This document shows, piece after piece, positions 1-9,704 of a stretch of DNA of 64,000 nucleotides. The notes beneath the pieces were generated by a model. That model saw only the letters and a program-made list of their open reading frames with translations, was not told the DNA's origin and made no database searches. The DNA comes from Arthrobacter antibioticus (GTDB lineage: Bacteria; Actinomycetota; Actinomycetes; Actinomycetales; Micrococcaceae), in the NCBI RefSeq assembly GCF_030063205.1, contig NZ_JASISQ010000001.1, forward strand, positions 237,152-301,151, in the 5' to 3' direction. The first letter of the stretch is position 1. Every line of letters begins with the position of its first letter. The translations under genes and the position numbers were made by a program.

Positions 1-287
1 CTCACTTTTTTTATTTACTTTAGTTACTATTTGGGTGTTTATATAAGCCTTAGTATTTTTGTTTTTTTATTTTAAATTGTGTTGGGCAACTTTTTGGTGG
101 TTTTTTGTTTTTTTGGTTGGCCCCAACATCCACTGTCTTTTTTTGTTTGTCAGTGCCACACCAAAGTTTTGGGGGCCCTTTTTCATTTTGCTCCGCGCCC
201 CCAACTCTCTGAATGCCGGCGGAGGCAATCCGTACTGATGCGGAGCAGAGAGGTACATATGCAATTTTCTGCTGATGCTATTTCGTG
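1..287. other. T-rich non-coding stretch
   Basis: The + strand is very rich in T runs through roughly position 180, unlike the rest of the window. Short open frames on both strands show no recognisable domain or ribosome binding site. It may be horizontally acquired or a spacer; I see no gene. Confidence 0.5.
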
Positions 288-626
288 TTAGCCAAGCGTA
301 GGGCGTTTCCCTGCGGCGATTTCCTTGCACCGGCGGTCGTATTCATCTTCCGTAATGGCCATCAGTCCCGAGCACGGTCCTTTAGCAGAGGCGGTAAAGC
401 CAAAAGCAAGGCTCCAGTCGGAATTTTCGAATCCTGCCCACTCGACCAGGATATGCATGAGATTGGGGTCCGTGATTCGGCCTGGATGGCCCCTGTAAAG
501 GAACAGCGGCTCTCCGTCGTTATGCCAAATATCATTGGCATCCAGATCCGCAGATGAACGGAGGGCAACGGTCTGCCCAATAAGAAACAATTCTGGAGGC
601 AGCGGTTCGGATTCGTTGTCAGCCAT
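288..626 (-). CDS. Small acidic hypothetical protein, 112 aa
   Basis: Not recognised. It is a soluble 112-residue protein with no signal peptide or membrane segment. Its ATG overlaps the end of the upstream surface-protein frame by 8 nt, which suggests translational coupling and one transcript with that gene. The coupling makes it likely to be real even though no family can be named. Confidence 0.55.
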   Translation of the reverse strand: MADNESEPLPPELFLIGQTVALRSSADLDANDIWHNDGEPLFLYRGHPGRITDPNLMHILVEWAGFENSDWSLAFGFTASAKGPCSGLMAITEDEYDRRCKEIAAGKRPTLG

Positions 627-2582
627 TCGCGACAGCCTTTACCCAATTGGGGCACCGGGGCTGGTAGCCCTGACAGTATGCCGTTACGACGCCGAAGGTG
701 CCGACAAATTGGGGTGGCGACGTTCGGTAGTCAACTGAAACCACGGTATCCACCACTCCTCCCGTCTTGCATTTTCTAAACCAGCCGTAGCCGGTACAGA
801 GGTGCCGGTAAATGTACGCCTCGTAGTTGTACTTCTGGCCAGCGACATACGTCTTAGACACAGGGTGCTGTGTTACCAACTTGACTGCGTTGATATTTAG
901 ATTGTGCCATAGAGCAATCTTGTTGTAACCGAATCCGCCGCCAGCTACCGTGCTTGTATACCCATACCGAAGGTAGACAGTCCGTCTACCGTTATCGAGC
1001 CACGTGGAAACAGTCGAGTACTGCACTCCCCCTGTAAGGGCCAAAGCCGTGGCGGCTTGGTTTTCCTCTGGCGGGATGGAAACGGTGCCGTCGAGTGCGG
1101 TTGCACCAGGCAGTGGGGTGATGGGGTTGGAGCCGTCGAAACTGGTGACGTCCATGGCCTTGGAAAGCTGATCATCGGTGAGGGGTGATCCTCCGGATTC
1201 GATCGCGACCACTTGGGCCAGGCTGAACCCTCGAGCTGCGAGTTGAGTGCTGTCGTAGGTTTCCCCGACGACAAAGTCGCCTCCAACCACGGCAATTTCG
1301 GTTACCGAGGGATCCGCATACCAGTCCTGGAGATCGAGGATGAAGTCCACGGTGTCGGGTGAAACATTGTGAATCTGGATGGCTCCCTCGTCGTTCCCGC
1401 CAACGGGAACGGTAATAAGGTTCGTGTGGATGCCCGTTCCAAAAGACAACGAGGCCACGTCTTTAGGTTCAGGTGCACCGGATGCCCAGGCTCGAGCATA
1501 ACCGCCGGCAGTACCGGGATCGATAACGGTGAGGTTGCCTACCATAGCGGTCAAACCCTCGGAGCCCCGGGAATGGGACCGACTCCGCCGACGTCAACCG
1601 TCACGGTCTGCCCGGGGGCAACGTGGCCGCTGGCCCTGGTGTCATACAGTTTGCTAATCGCCGGAGTGAATGTTCCATTGCTAGAACCGGCAGTGAAGTA
1701 GCCCCCAACCTCCATCAAAAGATGGATCATGTTCCCTTGTGAGAGGTAGAGCTTAAAGGCTCCGTTGGCATCGAGTTTCACGATGGCACCTATGGATGTG
1801 TACGGACCGCCGTCGAAGTTTAGCGCCACGCCGGGTCGACTGGTCGAGTTCGTGGCGTAGGGATTAATATAACCGGCGGAGGTAGTGGCGTTATCGACTT
1901 GAAAGTTTACGAAGGCCGCCTGCGCTCCTGCCGGCACGTCTGCCTTTCCAGCGACCTGAATGGTTACTGTCTGTCCCGAGCCGATCGTTGCCTTCGGCAG
2001 TCCCACACCATTGATCGTGTCCACGATTCGACTCTGGTCAACGGGAGCATAACCCCCCGCGGCCGTAACGTCGTTGCCGGACGTGTAATAGCCTTGCACG
2101 TCGGTGTTGGTGTTGGTTGTCGTGGTCGCTTGGATCTGGATTTTTCCGGTTGCTGACACGCTCACGATGGCACTGTTGGATGTAGGGCTGTTTGCGTCGT
2201 AGCGCATGACCCCGCTTAAGGCGCCGTCGGCAGGGCCAGCCGACATTTGTCCAGGCAAGGCTGGTTCGCTAGCAGTAAAGGTCAAGAGAACCGCTGAGAT
2301 TCCCGACGACGGTAACCCCACCTGCCCCGCGACTTGGATGGTGCGGGGTGTCAAGGGAGCAAGTGGTGCCTTTGTCGTTCCAGTGGGCACTACTGTGCTC
2401 ACCAGGCGGCCTTGTAGTGGTATGAACAGCCCGGCCGTGCCGGTCACCACAACGGGCTCCGCAGCGCTAGCCACCGGGACAGAAATCCCGGATGCGACAA
2501 GGACAAGTGAGGCGGCAAGTCCGATAGCTCCAAGCCATCGGACTCCCGCCAATCGGACATGACGAAGTAACAAAGTACGCAT
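619..2582 (-). pseudogene. Secreted repeat-type surface protein, frameshifted
   Basis: Two frames join into one protein of about 650 residues. The N-terminal part (1551-2582) starts with an Ala-rich signal peptide from the ATG at 2582 (GAGG upstream). It continues into beta-rich repeats of the actinobacterial cell-surface type, with elements such as LYDTRA, APGQTVTVDV and VQGYY. The second frame (619-1554) continues the same repeat (VTVPVGG-like and DLQDWY). The junction falls in a run of four C on the + strand at 1565-1568; one more base would restore the frame. This could be a true frameshift or a homopolymer sequencing error. The C-terminal 100 residues contain several Cys and look like a separate domain. 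Likely role: exported, cell-envelope associated. Confidence 0.7.
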
Positions 2583-2889
2583 AAGATTGTCCCTCAGGAC
2601 TGAGACGCGAAGCACCCCGAAAGTTAACATAACAACAGGTGCGAGTACCTGGCTGCAACGTGACCAAAAATACATCGGTGTACCATCTGGACTGCAGTAA
2701 TGAGAACTATAACCGACGCGTAACTCAGCCCACAACGCATCGAGTATCCCACTGTGGGAACGCATGGATACTGCTCATACGTAGGTCACCGAAAAGTCCA
2801 TGTGGAACGACCCGACATGAGACTGGCGTTCTTGGTGAAACCCATGCTGCTGTGAAATCGCAGCTTGGTGGGAAACGACCTGGACCGTG

Positions 2890-3711
2890 TTATTTGGCGT
2901 CGGTGAGGTGCTGGTTTTTGGTGTGAGCGAGTCGGTATGACTCTGTGCCGGTTTCGATGATGGTGCCTTTGAAGGTGAGCCGGTCCACGATGGCGGCGCA
3001 GAGGCGTGGGTCGGTGAACGTTTTCGCCTACCCAGAGAAGGACTCGTTGGTCGCTATAGCCACTGATGCTTTTTCTTCGCGTTCGGTGAGGACTTGAAAG
3101 AGGAGCTCGGCACCGCGTTTGTCTAGTTCCATGTAGCCAAGCTCGTCAATGCAGAGCAGGTCTACTCGCCCGTACCTGGCGATGGTCTTGGTCAGGACTT
3201 TTTCGTCTTCGGCTTCGACGAGCTCGTTCACGAGCCTGGTGGCGAGGATGTATTTGACCCTGAATCCTTTCTCGGCCGCCGCGGTTCCTAGGCCGATGAG
3301 GAGGTGCGATTTTCCGGTTCCAGAATCCCCGATGAGACACAAGGGGAGGCCTTTGCGGATACAGTCCCCGGTGGCCAGGGTGTTGATCGTGGCTGGGTTG
3401 ATGTTTGGCTTAGCTTCGTAGTCGAAGTCACCCAACCACTTATCGCGCGGGAAATTCGCTGACTTCACCCTCCGGATGGAGGAGCGCCGGTCCCTGTCAT
3501 CACACTCGGCCAGTAGCAGCTCGGCGAGGAATCCTTGGTAGGAGAGTTGTTCCGTCCCGGCCACGGTCAGGGCTTCATCGAGCACGGCCTGGATCGTGGG
3601 CAGGCGTAACCGTCGGCAGGCCTGGTCAACGGCCGCGACGGCTGCTGGTTCGGTCAGGCCGCGGCGCCGACGAAGAGTTTGGGAGACAACGACTGGGGTA
3701 GTGGGACTCAT
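2890..3711 (-). pseudogene. istB: IstB ATPase helper with in-frame amber stop
   Basis: This is the AAA+ helper of IS21 transposition. The Walker A sequence GDSGTGKS and Walker B-like CIDELGY are visible. Translation stops at a TAG (3028-3030) just after NESFSG, but the same frame continues with FTDPRLCAAIVDRL and GTESYRLAHTKN to a TAA at 2890. The TAG probably replaces the conserved Trp codon (TGG). About 46 C-terminal residues would be lost. The start overlaps istA by 4 nt. Confidence 0.85.
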
Positions 3712-5387
3712 GAAATCTGCTCCTTAGGTGATGGGGGCGGTGATGGTTGGGGACGGAGTCTGAGTAGCTCGTCAGAGCAGGCCACGGAGGGCAACGGCCG
3801 CTTGTCTGGTGGCAGGCCAGCGATGACAGCAGCCGGGTCTGCCAGGCGGCGTTGGGTGAGACTGACAACCCGGTGCTCGACGACTTCGGCTTTTGCGCCG
3901 GGATGGTAATCGGGGCGGATCCACCCAGCATTCCTTTCGAACGCCACACGCCTTGCTTCAACAGCGACAACGTCAGAGCTCACGGCACCGACAAGAAGCG
4001 CGGCAGTGATCCCGTCGATGACATCGCAGGCTTCCATGGAACGATGGAGCAGCAATACCTCGATGAGTTCCCTCGTCGCTGCAGTGTCACCATCGGTCCT
4101 TCGTGCAGCGGCCCAGAAAGCGTCATGGGCGGGAGTGAACACTCCTGATTCACGCGCCTGGGCCAGGGCGGTGGATCCAGGTAATGCTCCGGGTTTGATC
4201 CGCAGGACTTCTAGGTAGTGATCGAGTTGCACGCATTGCCCGCCCCTGGCCACGGTCCGTGGGTGGGTGGCGATCAAGGTCCTGCCATCGAAGATCCTTA
4301 TCTCGGTCGCGCGCAGGGATACCCTGACTTTCCGATTGATAAATCTCACCGGTACCGAGTACTTCGCTGAACGCACGGTAACCAGCGAGGAACGGTCAAC
4401 CCTAGGAGTTAGCGCCAGGCCTGGATCGAAGCTCTCTGCCGACAACGGCGCCAGCAGAGGCGCCTCGAGAGCGAAGTCCTGCCCTACCGTGCGAAGTCGA
4501 TGAGAGATCCGGCGCTGATCCTCGCCCTCGTCCCAGCCCTGCAGCTTCGCATTGAGCTCCACCAAGGAATCCACGACCGGGACCGGAGTCAGGAAATTTC
4601 GGCGAAACCGCCCCACTTCCCCCTCAACCCCACCTTTCTCATGGGCGCCTTTCATCCCTGGCTCGCAGTAAAAGGAATGAAACCCATAGTTAGAGCGAAA
4701 GAGCACCCAGCGCTCGTTCTCAACCCGTTGCCGGCCAGCACCATAGATAACTTTCGTCACGGCCGAGGTGAGGTTGTCATAACGGATGTGCTTCGCAGGG
4801 ACACCACCGAGAGTCTCAAAAGCCTCGATGTGGCCCTCCAAGAAAGCTTCCTGCCCACAGGTCGGATACACGCGGTGGACCGATTTTCCCGAGTGGGACA
4901 TACGGAAAGCGAACATGTAGCACCGGGTGCGCACTCCGGCAAGATCCACCCAGACATCCCCGAAATCAACCTCAGCCTCCGCACCAGGTGCATGCTCCTG
5001 AGGAACGAAGACCTCTATCGGCGCTTTCCCGGCCTCGAAAGCGATCTCCGCCCGGCGAACCTTCGCATATTGACGCACCGTTGAATACGAAATCACCGCC
5101 TGATGTTCCTCAACCAAGCGATCAAAAACCCGCTGGGCCGTATGGCGCTGTTTCCGTGGAGCATCCAAATCAGCGATCAGCATCTGATCAATCACCGCCC
5201 GGAACCGATCCAGCTTCGGAGCTGAACGGGCAGGAACCCTCCGAGGTGGAGGCTCAGCCGCAGCCAAAGCCTGACGAACAGTTCGTCGCGATACCCGATG
5301 CACCCGTGCAAGCCGGCGAATTGACCACCCTTGGACCCGGGCGTCTCGACGGATCCTTACGAATATCTCCACCCTCAACTCCATCAC
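3708..5387 (-). CDS. istA: IS21 transposase IstA, 559 aa
   Basis: DDE transposase of IS21. An N-terminal HTH (WSIRRLARVHRVSRRTVRQ, about residues 22-40) is followed by the catalytic core: Asp in EVDFGD, Asp in RYDNLTSAV and Glu in HEKGGVEGEV, in the usual order. Full length for the family. Start is the tandem ATGATG at 5387. It is translationally coupled to istB. Confidence 0.92.
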   Translation of the reverse strand: MMELRVEIFVRIRRDARVQGWSIRRLARVHRVSRRTVRQALAAAEPPPRRVPARSAPKLDRFRAVIDQMLIADLDAPRKQRHTAQRVFDRLVEEHQAVISYSTVRQYAKVRRAEIAFEAGKAPIEVFVPQEHAPGAEAEVDFGDVWVDLAGVRTRCYMFAFRMSHSGKSVHRVYPTCGQEAFLEGHIEAFETLGGVPAKHIRYDNLTSAVTKVIYGAGRQRVENERWVLFRSNYGFHSFYCEPGMKGAHEKGGVEGEVGRFRRNFLTPVPVVDSLVELNAKLQGWDEGEDQRRISHRLRTVGQDFALEAPLLAPLSAESFDPGLALTPRVDRSSLVTVRSAKYSVPVRFINRKVRVSLRATEIRIFDGRTLIATHPRTVARGGQCVQLDHYLEVLRIKPGALPGSTALAQARESGVFTPAHDAFWAAARRTDGDTAATRELIEVLLLHRSMEACDVIDGITAALLVGAVSSDVVAVEARRVAFERNAGWIRPDYHPGAKAEVVEHRVVSLTQRRLADPAAVIAGLPPDKRPLPSVACSDELLRLRPQPSPPPSPKEQIS

Positions 5388-5524
5388 TGCCTTCCATCGT
5401 TGGAAAAATATTCTGATGAAATCAACGATGAGGTGGGCTCAGCCGAAACTGCGATTCATCACCCGGCGAGCCGCAAGGTGGGTCCCAAACAAACTGCGAA
5501 AGTGGTACCCAATCAAACTGCCAT

Positions 5525-5790
5525 AATCAGCAGGTCTACTCGGCCGTATTTTGTTATGGTCTTGGCCTTGATTTTCTCATTCTCGACCTTGAGGAACTCG
5601 TTCGCGAGTCGTGTGACCACAATATATTTGACCCGGATCCCTCCCCGCCGCGGCGGTCCCGAGCCCGATGGGTAGGTGAGATGCGGCGGTTCCTGAATCC
5701 AAGGTGAGCCACAAGGGGAACCTTTGTGGATTCATTCGCCAAAGGGGGAAAGTGTTGACTGTGGCCAGATAACGTTCGGATTTGGCAACA
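5525..5790 (-). pseudogene. Diverged istB remnant
   Basis: The minus strand reads FPLWLTLDSGTAASHLPIGLGTAAA, aligning with LPLCLIGDSGTGKSHLLIGLGTAAA of the intact istB. DNA similarity extends over 5525-5705, matching 3150-3320. The Walker A Lys is lost and frames are broken. This is the residue of an older IS21 insertion next to the newer one. Confidence 0.75.
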
Positions 5791-6145
5791 GTGCCACCAG
5801 TAAGCCAAATAGGTAAGCGCGTCACTCCATCGTGACGCATTATGAGTTTCTTACTGCCCCATAGGATGGGTAGGCTCGAAACAGGATGTACGGTTGAGCT
5901 AGCGGTCTGAAAGCGAATCTATTTCCCCAATCCATACTCGATAACAGCGTTCTTTTCGTGGACATTTCAGCTTCTGTTCAAGCAACATCGACATCCATCC
6001 TCCCAATGGAGCCACCGAGTCAACCACCAGTGGGATCGTGCACAGATAGCGGAAGACCTTGTTCCTCCAAGAGTTGACACTCTTTGGGGATACTGAATCA
6101 CAGAAGTTGCCGGTAGTTGGTCTTGTTCCATATAAACGGGGAGAC
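5791..6145. other. Intergenic, no gene seen
   Basis: Open frames on the minus strand here lack recognisable motifs and ribosome binding sites. I see nothing that can be supported. Confidence 0.4.
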
Positions 6146-6451
6146 TCAATATGTACCGGTCTCTGTAGGTACTGAAATTTGGAATCCACACTGACAGTGC
6201 AAGATGGGGCTATCTATGGATACGGCGGGGGCATGGATCCGATCATCGCCATGAACTCTCAAAGCGGATGGACTGATTTCTCCGTCCTTCATGGCTTCAC
6301 CGCAGTGGATGTATTTACCACCGGCGTTCAGGATGTCAGGGACCGCAGGCTGGGTGTGTAAGAACTTTGCGACGCTTTGTACTGAAGTGTCGTGTGCGTA
6401 AAAAGACTCGCATTTTCCGCAGCTGTATTCAAGGGCGACCTGGCCACTCAC
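6146..6451 (-). CDS. Small zinc-ribbon-like protein, about 101 aa
   Basis: Not assigned to a named family. Three Cys-rich knots (CGKC at about residue 11, HCGEAM in the middle, LHCQCGF near the end) are spaced like zinc-ribbon ligands, which argues that this frame is coding. A GTG at 6451 gives the start but has no clear Shine-Dalgarno, so the true start may be internal. The gene stands alone between the IS21 remnants and the permease. Confidence 0.5.
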   Translation of the reverse strand: MSGQVALEYSCGKCESFYAHDTSVQSVAKFLHTQPAVPDILNAGGKYIHCGEAMKDGEISPSALRVHGDDRIHAPAVSIDSPILHCQCGFQISVPTETGTY

Positions 6452-6805
6452 TGGAGGAATGCTGGAGCCGAATCATTCAAGTATCAAGTGCACTGCGGTG
6501 TGGCATTTGGTACATGTCAGGGCGGAACCATTGGGGTGTTGGTTTTCGCTATACAGGGGTGCAAAGCTGTCGATCGCCATCGGTAAGTTCCTGACTATCC
6601 GAAATCTCATGATCTAACGTTTAAGAACTACACCATTGACATCGAGAACGGTGCCGCTTGGCTGGGACGAGAAAGTGCCAGATTTTTTTAAGCTTTCGCA
6701 TAATATTAGGAGTATTCTAGGTCACAATTGGCGTTAGAGCCAAGCGTTCGGACCGTTTTAGTCAGTTAGATAGTGCTGGGGCACCTGGGTGCGGAGTCAT
6801 ATGGC
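6452..6805. other. Intergenic, no gene seen
   Basis: No convincing coding frame. It presumably contains the 3' end signals of the permease gene; no clear hairpin with a T tract was noticed. Confidence 0.4.
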
Positions 6806-8143
6806 CTATGAATGTCTGAGTGGGCGTTTAGTAGATTTTTTCCGGCTTGTCCATTTAACGAGGACATACAAAACGAACCCGATGATCAGTAGAACAGCTG
6901 CTCTTAGCCAGATGTCGGGTCCCTGCTGAAAAAGTAGCAGCCCGCATGAGGCCAGAGCCAAATATGGCACCACCGTTGGTGAGCGGAAGTGCTTGTGTTT
7001 GACCGTATCCTTGCGAAGGACTAGCACGGCTGCATTAGTGCTGATAAAAACGAATAGCAATAACAGCACCACGGTTTCGGCCAGTGATTGAAGATCGCCG
7101 GTAAGAGTTAAGGCCATTGCAGCTATGGTCGTGAGTAGAATCGCAACCCACGGAGTGCGACGCTTGGGGAGCACCTTGCCCAGCACCCGGGGTAAAAGGG
7201 ATTGCTCGACCATGCCAAATGCCAATCGGCTGGCCATGATCATCGTCAAGAGGGCACCGTTGGCAACTGCCACCAGCGCCACCAACCCAAAGAGCCAAAC
7301 TGGCACACCGAAGCCAGTGGCTTGTACGACTTGCAGCAATGGTCCAGTGGACTCATTGAGTTCTCGCGGTGAGAGAGCTATCGATGATGCCAACCCGATC
7401 AACACGTAGATCCCACCGGCCGTCAGCAGTGCACCAAAGAGAGCCTTCGGATAGACCCGATGGACGTTACGGACTTCTTCCGCGACATTAGCCGAGGTCT
7501 CAAACCCGACAAAAGAGTAGTACGCCAAGAGTGAAGCGGCTAGAATTCCGACCGCTGGAGAGACCTCAGGGTTGAATTCGATCACACGTGACACCGCTCC
7601 CGCCCCTCGACCAACCATGAGGCCTACCAGAACTATGACCAGAACCAGCCCCGAGACTTCAATAACGGTCATGACCACATTAGCTCTCACGGACTCTTTC
7701 ACTCCTCGCGCGTTTAGCAAAGCGACGAAGAACAGGAATACAAGCGCTGCTGGTACCGCGGGAACGTCTAAAAAGGGTTTAAGGTAGTCTCCGGTGAAAG
7801 CCAGGCTGAGACCTGCAGCGCTAGTAACTCCGGCCGCTAGCATGCAAAATCCGACCAGAAAGGATACTAGCGGTATTTTAAACGCTCGTTCAGCGAATAC
7901 CGCTGCGCCGCCTGCTTTTGGGTATTTCGTAACGAGCTCTGCGTAGGATGCGGCTGTGAGCATGGCCAACAACAAAGCAAAAAGTAGTGGAACCCAGATA
8001 GCACCACCGACTTCGCCGGCCACTTTGCCAACAAGTGCGTAAATGCCCGCCCCCAAAACATCTCCCAGAATGAACAAGTACAGCAGAGGTCCGGTGATTG
8101 CTTGTTTCAGTTTCGATTCTTGCACTTGGGTCGGAGTTTCCAT
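6806..8143 (-). CDS. APC-superfamily amino acid permease, 445 aa
   Basis: Integral membrane transporter with about 12 hydrophobic segments. The first helix carries the APC signature GDVLGAGIYALVGKVAG (about residues 27-43), followed by YAELVTKYPKAGGAAVFAERAF, typical of cationic or general amino acid permeases of the YfnA/CAT group. The charged tail ends in Lys/Arg-rich sequence. It is monocistronic as far as seen. The substrate cannot be told from sequence. Confidence 0.85.
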   Translation of the reverse strand: METPTQVQESKLKQAITGPLLYLFILGDVLGAGIYALVGKVAGEVGGAIWVPLLFALLLAMLTAASYAELVTKYPKAGGAAVFAERAFKIPLVSFLVGFCMLAAGVTSAAGLSLAFTGDYLKPFLDVPAVPAALVFLFFVALLNARGVKESVRANVVMTVIEVSGLVLVIVLVGLMVGRGAGAVSRVIEFNPEVSPAVGILAASLLAYYSFVGFETSANVAEEVRNVHRVYPKALFGALLTAGGIYVLIGLASSIALSPRELNESTGPLLQVVQATGFGVPVWLFGLVALVAVANGALLTMIMASRLAFGMVEQSLLPRVLGKVLPKRRTPWVAILLTTIAAMALTLTGDLQSLAETVVLLLLFVFISTNAAVLVLRKDTVKHKHFRSPTVVPYLALASCGLLLFQQGPDIWLRAAVLLIIGFVLYVLVKWTSRKKSTKRPLRHS

Positions 8144-9031
8144 GGGATGAGTGTAAGGGTAGGAATGTGTATTTTGCTACCGATAGTTGCAGCAGATTCG
8201 CCTGCAGTGAGCACAGAATCTTCTTTCGAAGGCTTGCTGGCTGGTTCTATGGCGTTTATCATCTGAATCCTAACCGCGAGCAAAACCATTCGTGAGATCT
8301 AATGGCGTAGCTCCACAGTCCAATTCTGGAAAATGAGTGATGATGACGGAGAGCCCCAGACCCAGATCCGAGAGTCAACTAAAATTGACCAATGACAGGC
8401 GCAATGCAGCGCAACAAGCATCGCCATTAGAAATCGATCGAAACCAAGGAGACGCATCCGTTCCCATCGCGAGAACATCGCAACGGGGAGACACCTCAAC
8501 GCACTCTCTAGCTGCCTCTGGGGAAGAGATTCAGGTCGAGATTGGTCAACAGACCCCATGGGGTTCTGAACCCTTCCCCGAAGAGACGCCGCGGCACTCA
8601 AGCTCAATTGAAACGATGCCAGTGAAACCGTCGGTTTAGCATCGCCACCTAGTTACCGCTTCATTGTGCGGCCTTCACGGTCATTGAATTCGTCGTCCTT
8701 GATTGAGCTCAGCGTCGCCTTCTCGAGCCTATCGATCAATCACGACTTAGACCGCGCCGTGAAAATGACCGAAGTTCTGCTATTCACTATGTGACACATC
8801 TACGAGATTTCACTCCAGTACAAAGCTCTGTATTGTCAGCTACAAAAACACGTTCATCGGACGCAACCTCAAGGAGAACAGACTTTGGAGCCCAGCAGCC
8901 TAGAACTACCTATGGAATCGGTGGGGCATAGGCTCCGGTTGAACCTAGCAATTCCTGCTGCAAAAATATTTCGATGTTCCAGCACAGATCAAACTCAACC
9001 AGTTAGCTCGCTCAATATTTACTTGGTCCAG
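8144..9031. other. Long intergenic region
   Basis: Nearly 0.9 kb without a supportable gene. Overlapping frames on both strands between 8299 and 8639 have no recognisable motifs, and 8640-9031 is closed in most frames. The permease promoter should lie just above 8143. Confidence 0.4.
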
Positions 9032-9286
9032 CTAGCTACTGCCCAATAGGGCAAAAGCTCCAAAAATGCGTCCTACGAAGAAAAGTAGCGCCAGCACCAC
9101 ACCCAGTCCAATGATCACAAGCCAAATCTTATTGATGATTTTTCCGGCTAGGGGCGCTACCTCAGGTTTCACGGGGTCTGCGACAGAGCCTTCCCCAGGT
9201 GGAGTTTCTCCCGGAGGAACTCCACCTCCTGGTTCAAGACCAGTAATTTTGCCGTCCACAGGATCTGGATCTGGATTGCTACCCAT
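9032..9286 (-). CDS. DUF6480-like small membrane protein, 84 aa
   Basis: Short actinobacterial protein with a Pro/Gly/Asp-rich N-terminal half (NPDPDPVDG, then GLEPGGGVPPGETPP) and one or two C-terminal hydrophobic helices (WLVIIGLGVVLALLFF). This is the layout of the DUF6480 family. I chose the ATG at 9286 because the conserved region begins there; the longer frame to 9337 adds an Arg-rich stretch unlike the family. Function unknown. Confidence 0.75.
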   Translation of the reverse strand: MGSNPDPDPVDGKITGLEPGGGVPPGETPPGEGSVADPVKPEVAPLAGKIINKIWLVIIGLGVVLALLFFVGRIFGAFALLGSS

Positions 9287-9704
9287 AGTCGCCCATCTTT
9301 CTATAAAACGTCTCCGGTGTTCGGAACACCACACCACCAGTCGATACTGACTCTTGGTGAAATGTACTCTTCCACAAGGGCATGAAAGTGGAAAGTGCTC
9401 ATCCTCTTGTCTACACAGCAGTGTCTTTTCTAAGGTCTTTCATGGCAGAAGAGTAATAGTGTGCAGAATTACGTTAAATAGCTGAACACATTAGATTTGT
9501 CGACTTCGTATCCGCGGGATCGCTGAGAAGAACGCTAATCGTTCCGCTAATGTGCGGCGTGCAGTCAACCACTATCAGTGACTGCGCGGTTGCTAGCTTG
9601 ATACGCGGCTGCATCCATTGAATCTGAGAGTCAGTAGAGCGGCGTAACTGGAAGAGCCCGTCATTACAACCACAAACAAAGAACGCTCGGATGCTGCGTT
9701 GAAA
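9287..9704. other. Intergenic, no gene seen
   Basis: Between two minus-strand genes. No convincing frame, hairpin or repeat was recognised. Confidence 0.4.

Larger units (their letters stand above)
2820..5523 (-). mobile_element. IS21-family insertion sequence
   Basis: The element has the istA-istB pair with the typical 4-nt overlap. Multiple terminal repeats flank it: on the right, two copies of a CAGTTTG-NTTGGG-type motif between about 5480 and 5523; on the left, related inverted copies around 2822-2880. istB is interrupted by a stop codon, so the copy may be inactive. A second, diverged istB piece adjoins on the right, so the site has received IS21 elements more than once. Confidence 0.85.

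Noticed and set aside
5899-6189. Minus-strand frames upstream of the zinc-ribbon gene
   Set aside because: They overlap each other in different frames and contain no recognisable domain.
8299-8639. Overlapping frames of about 100 aa on both strands
   Set aside because: No motif, ribosome binding site or composition supports either strand.
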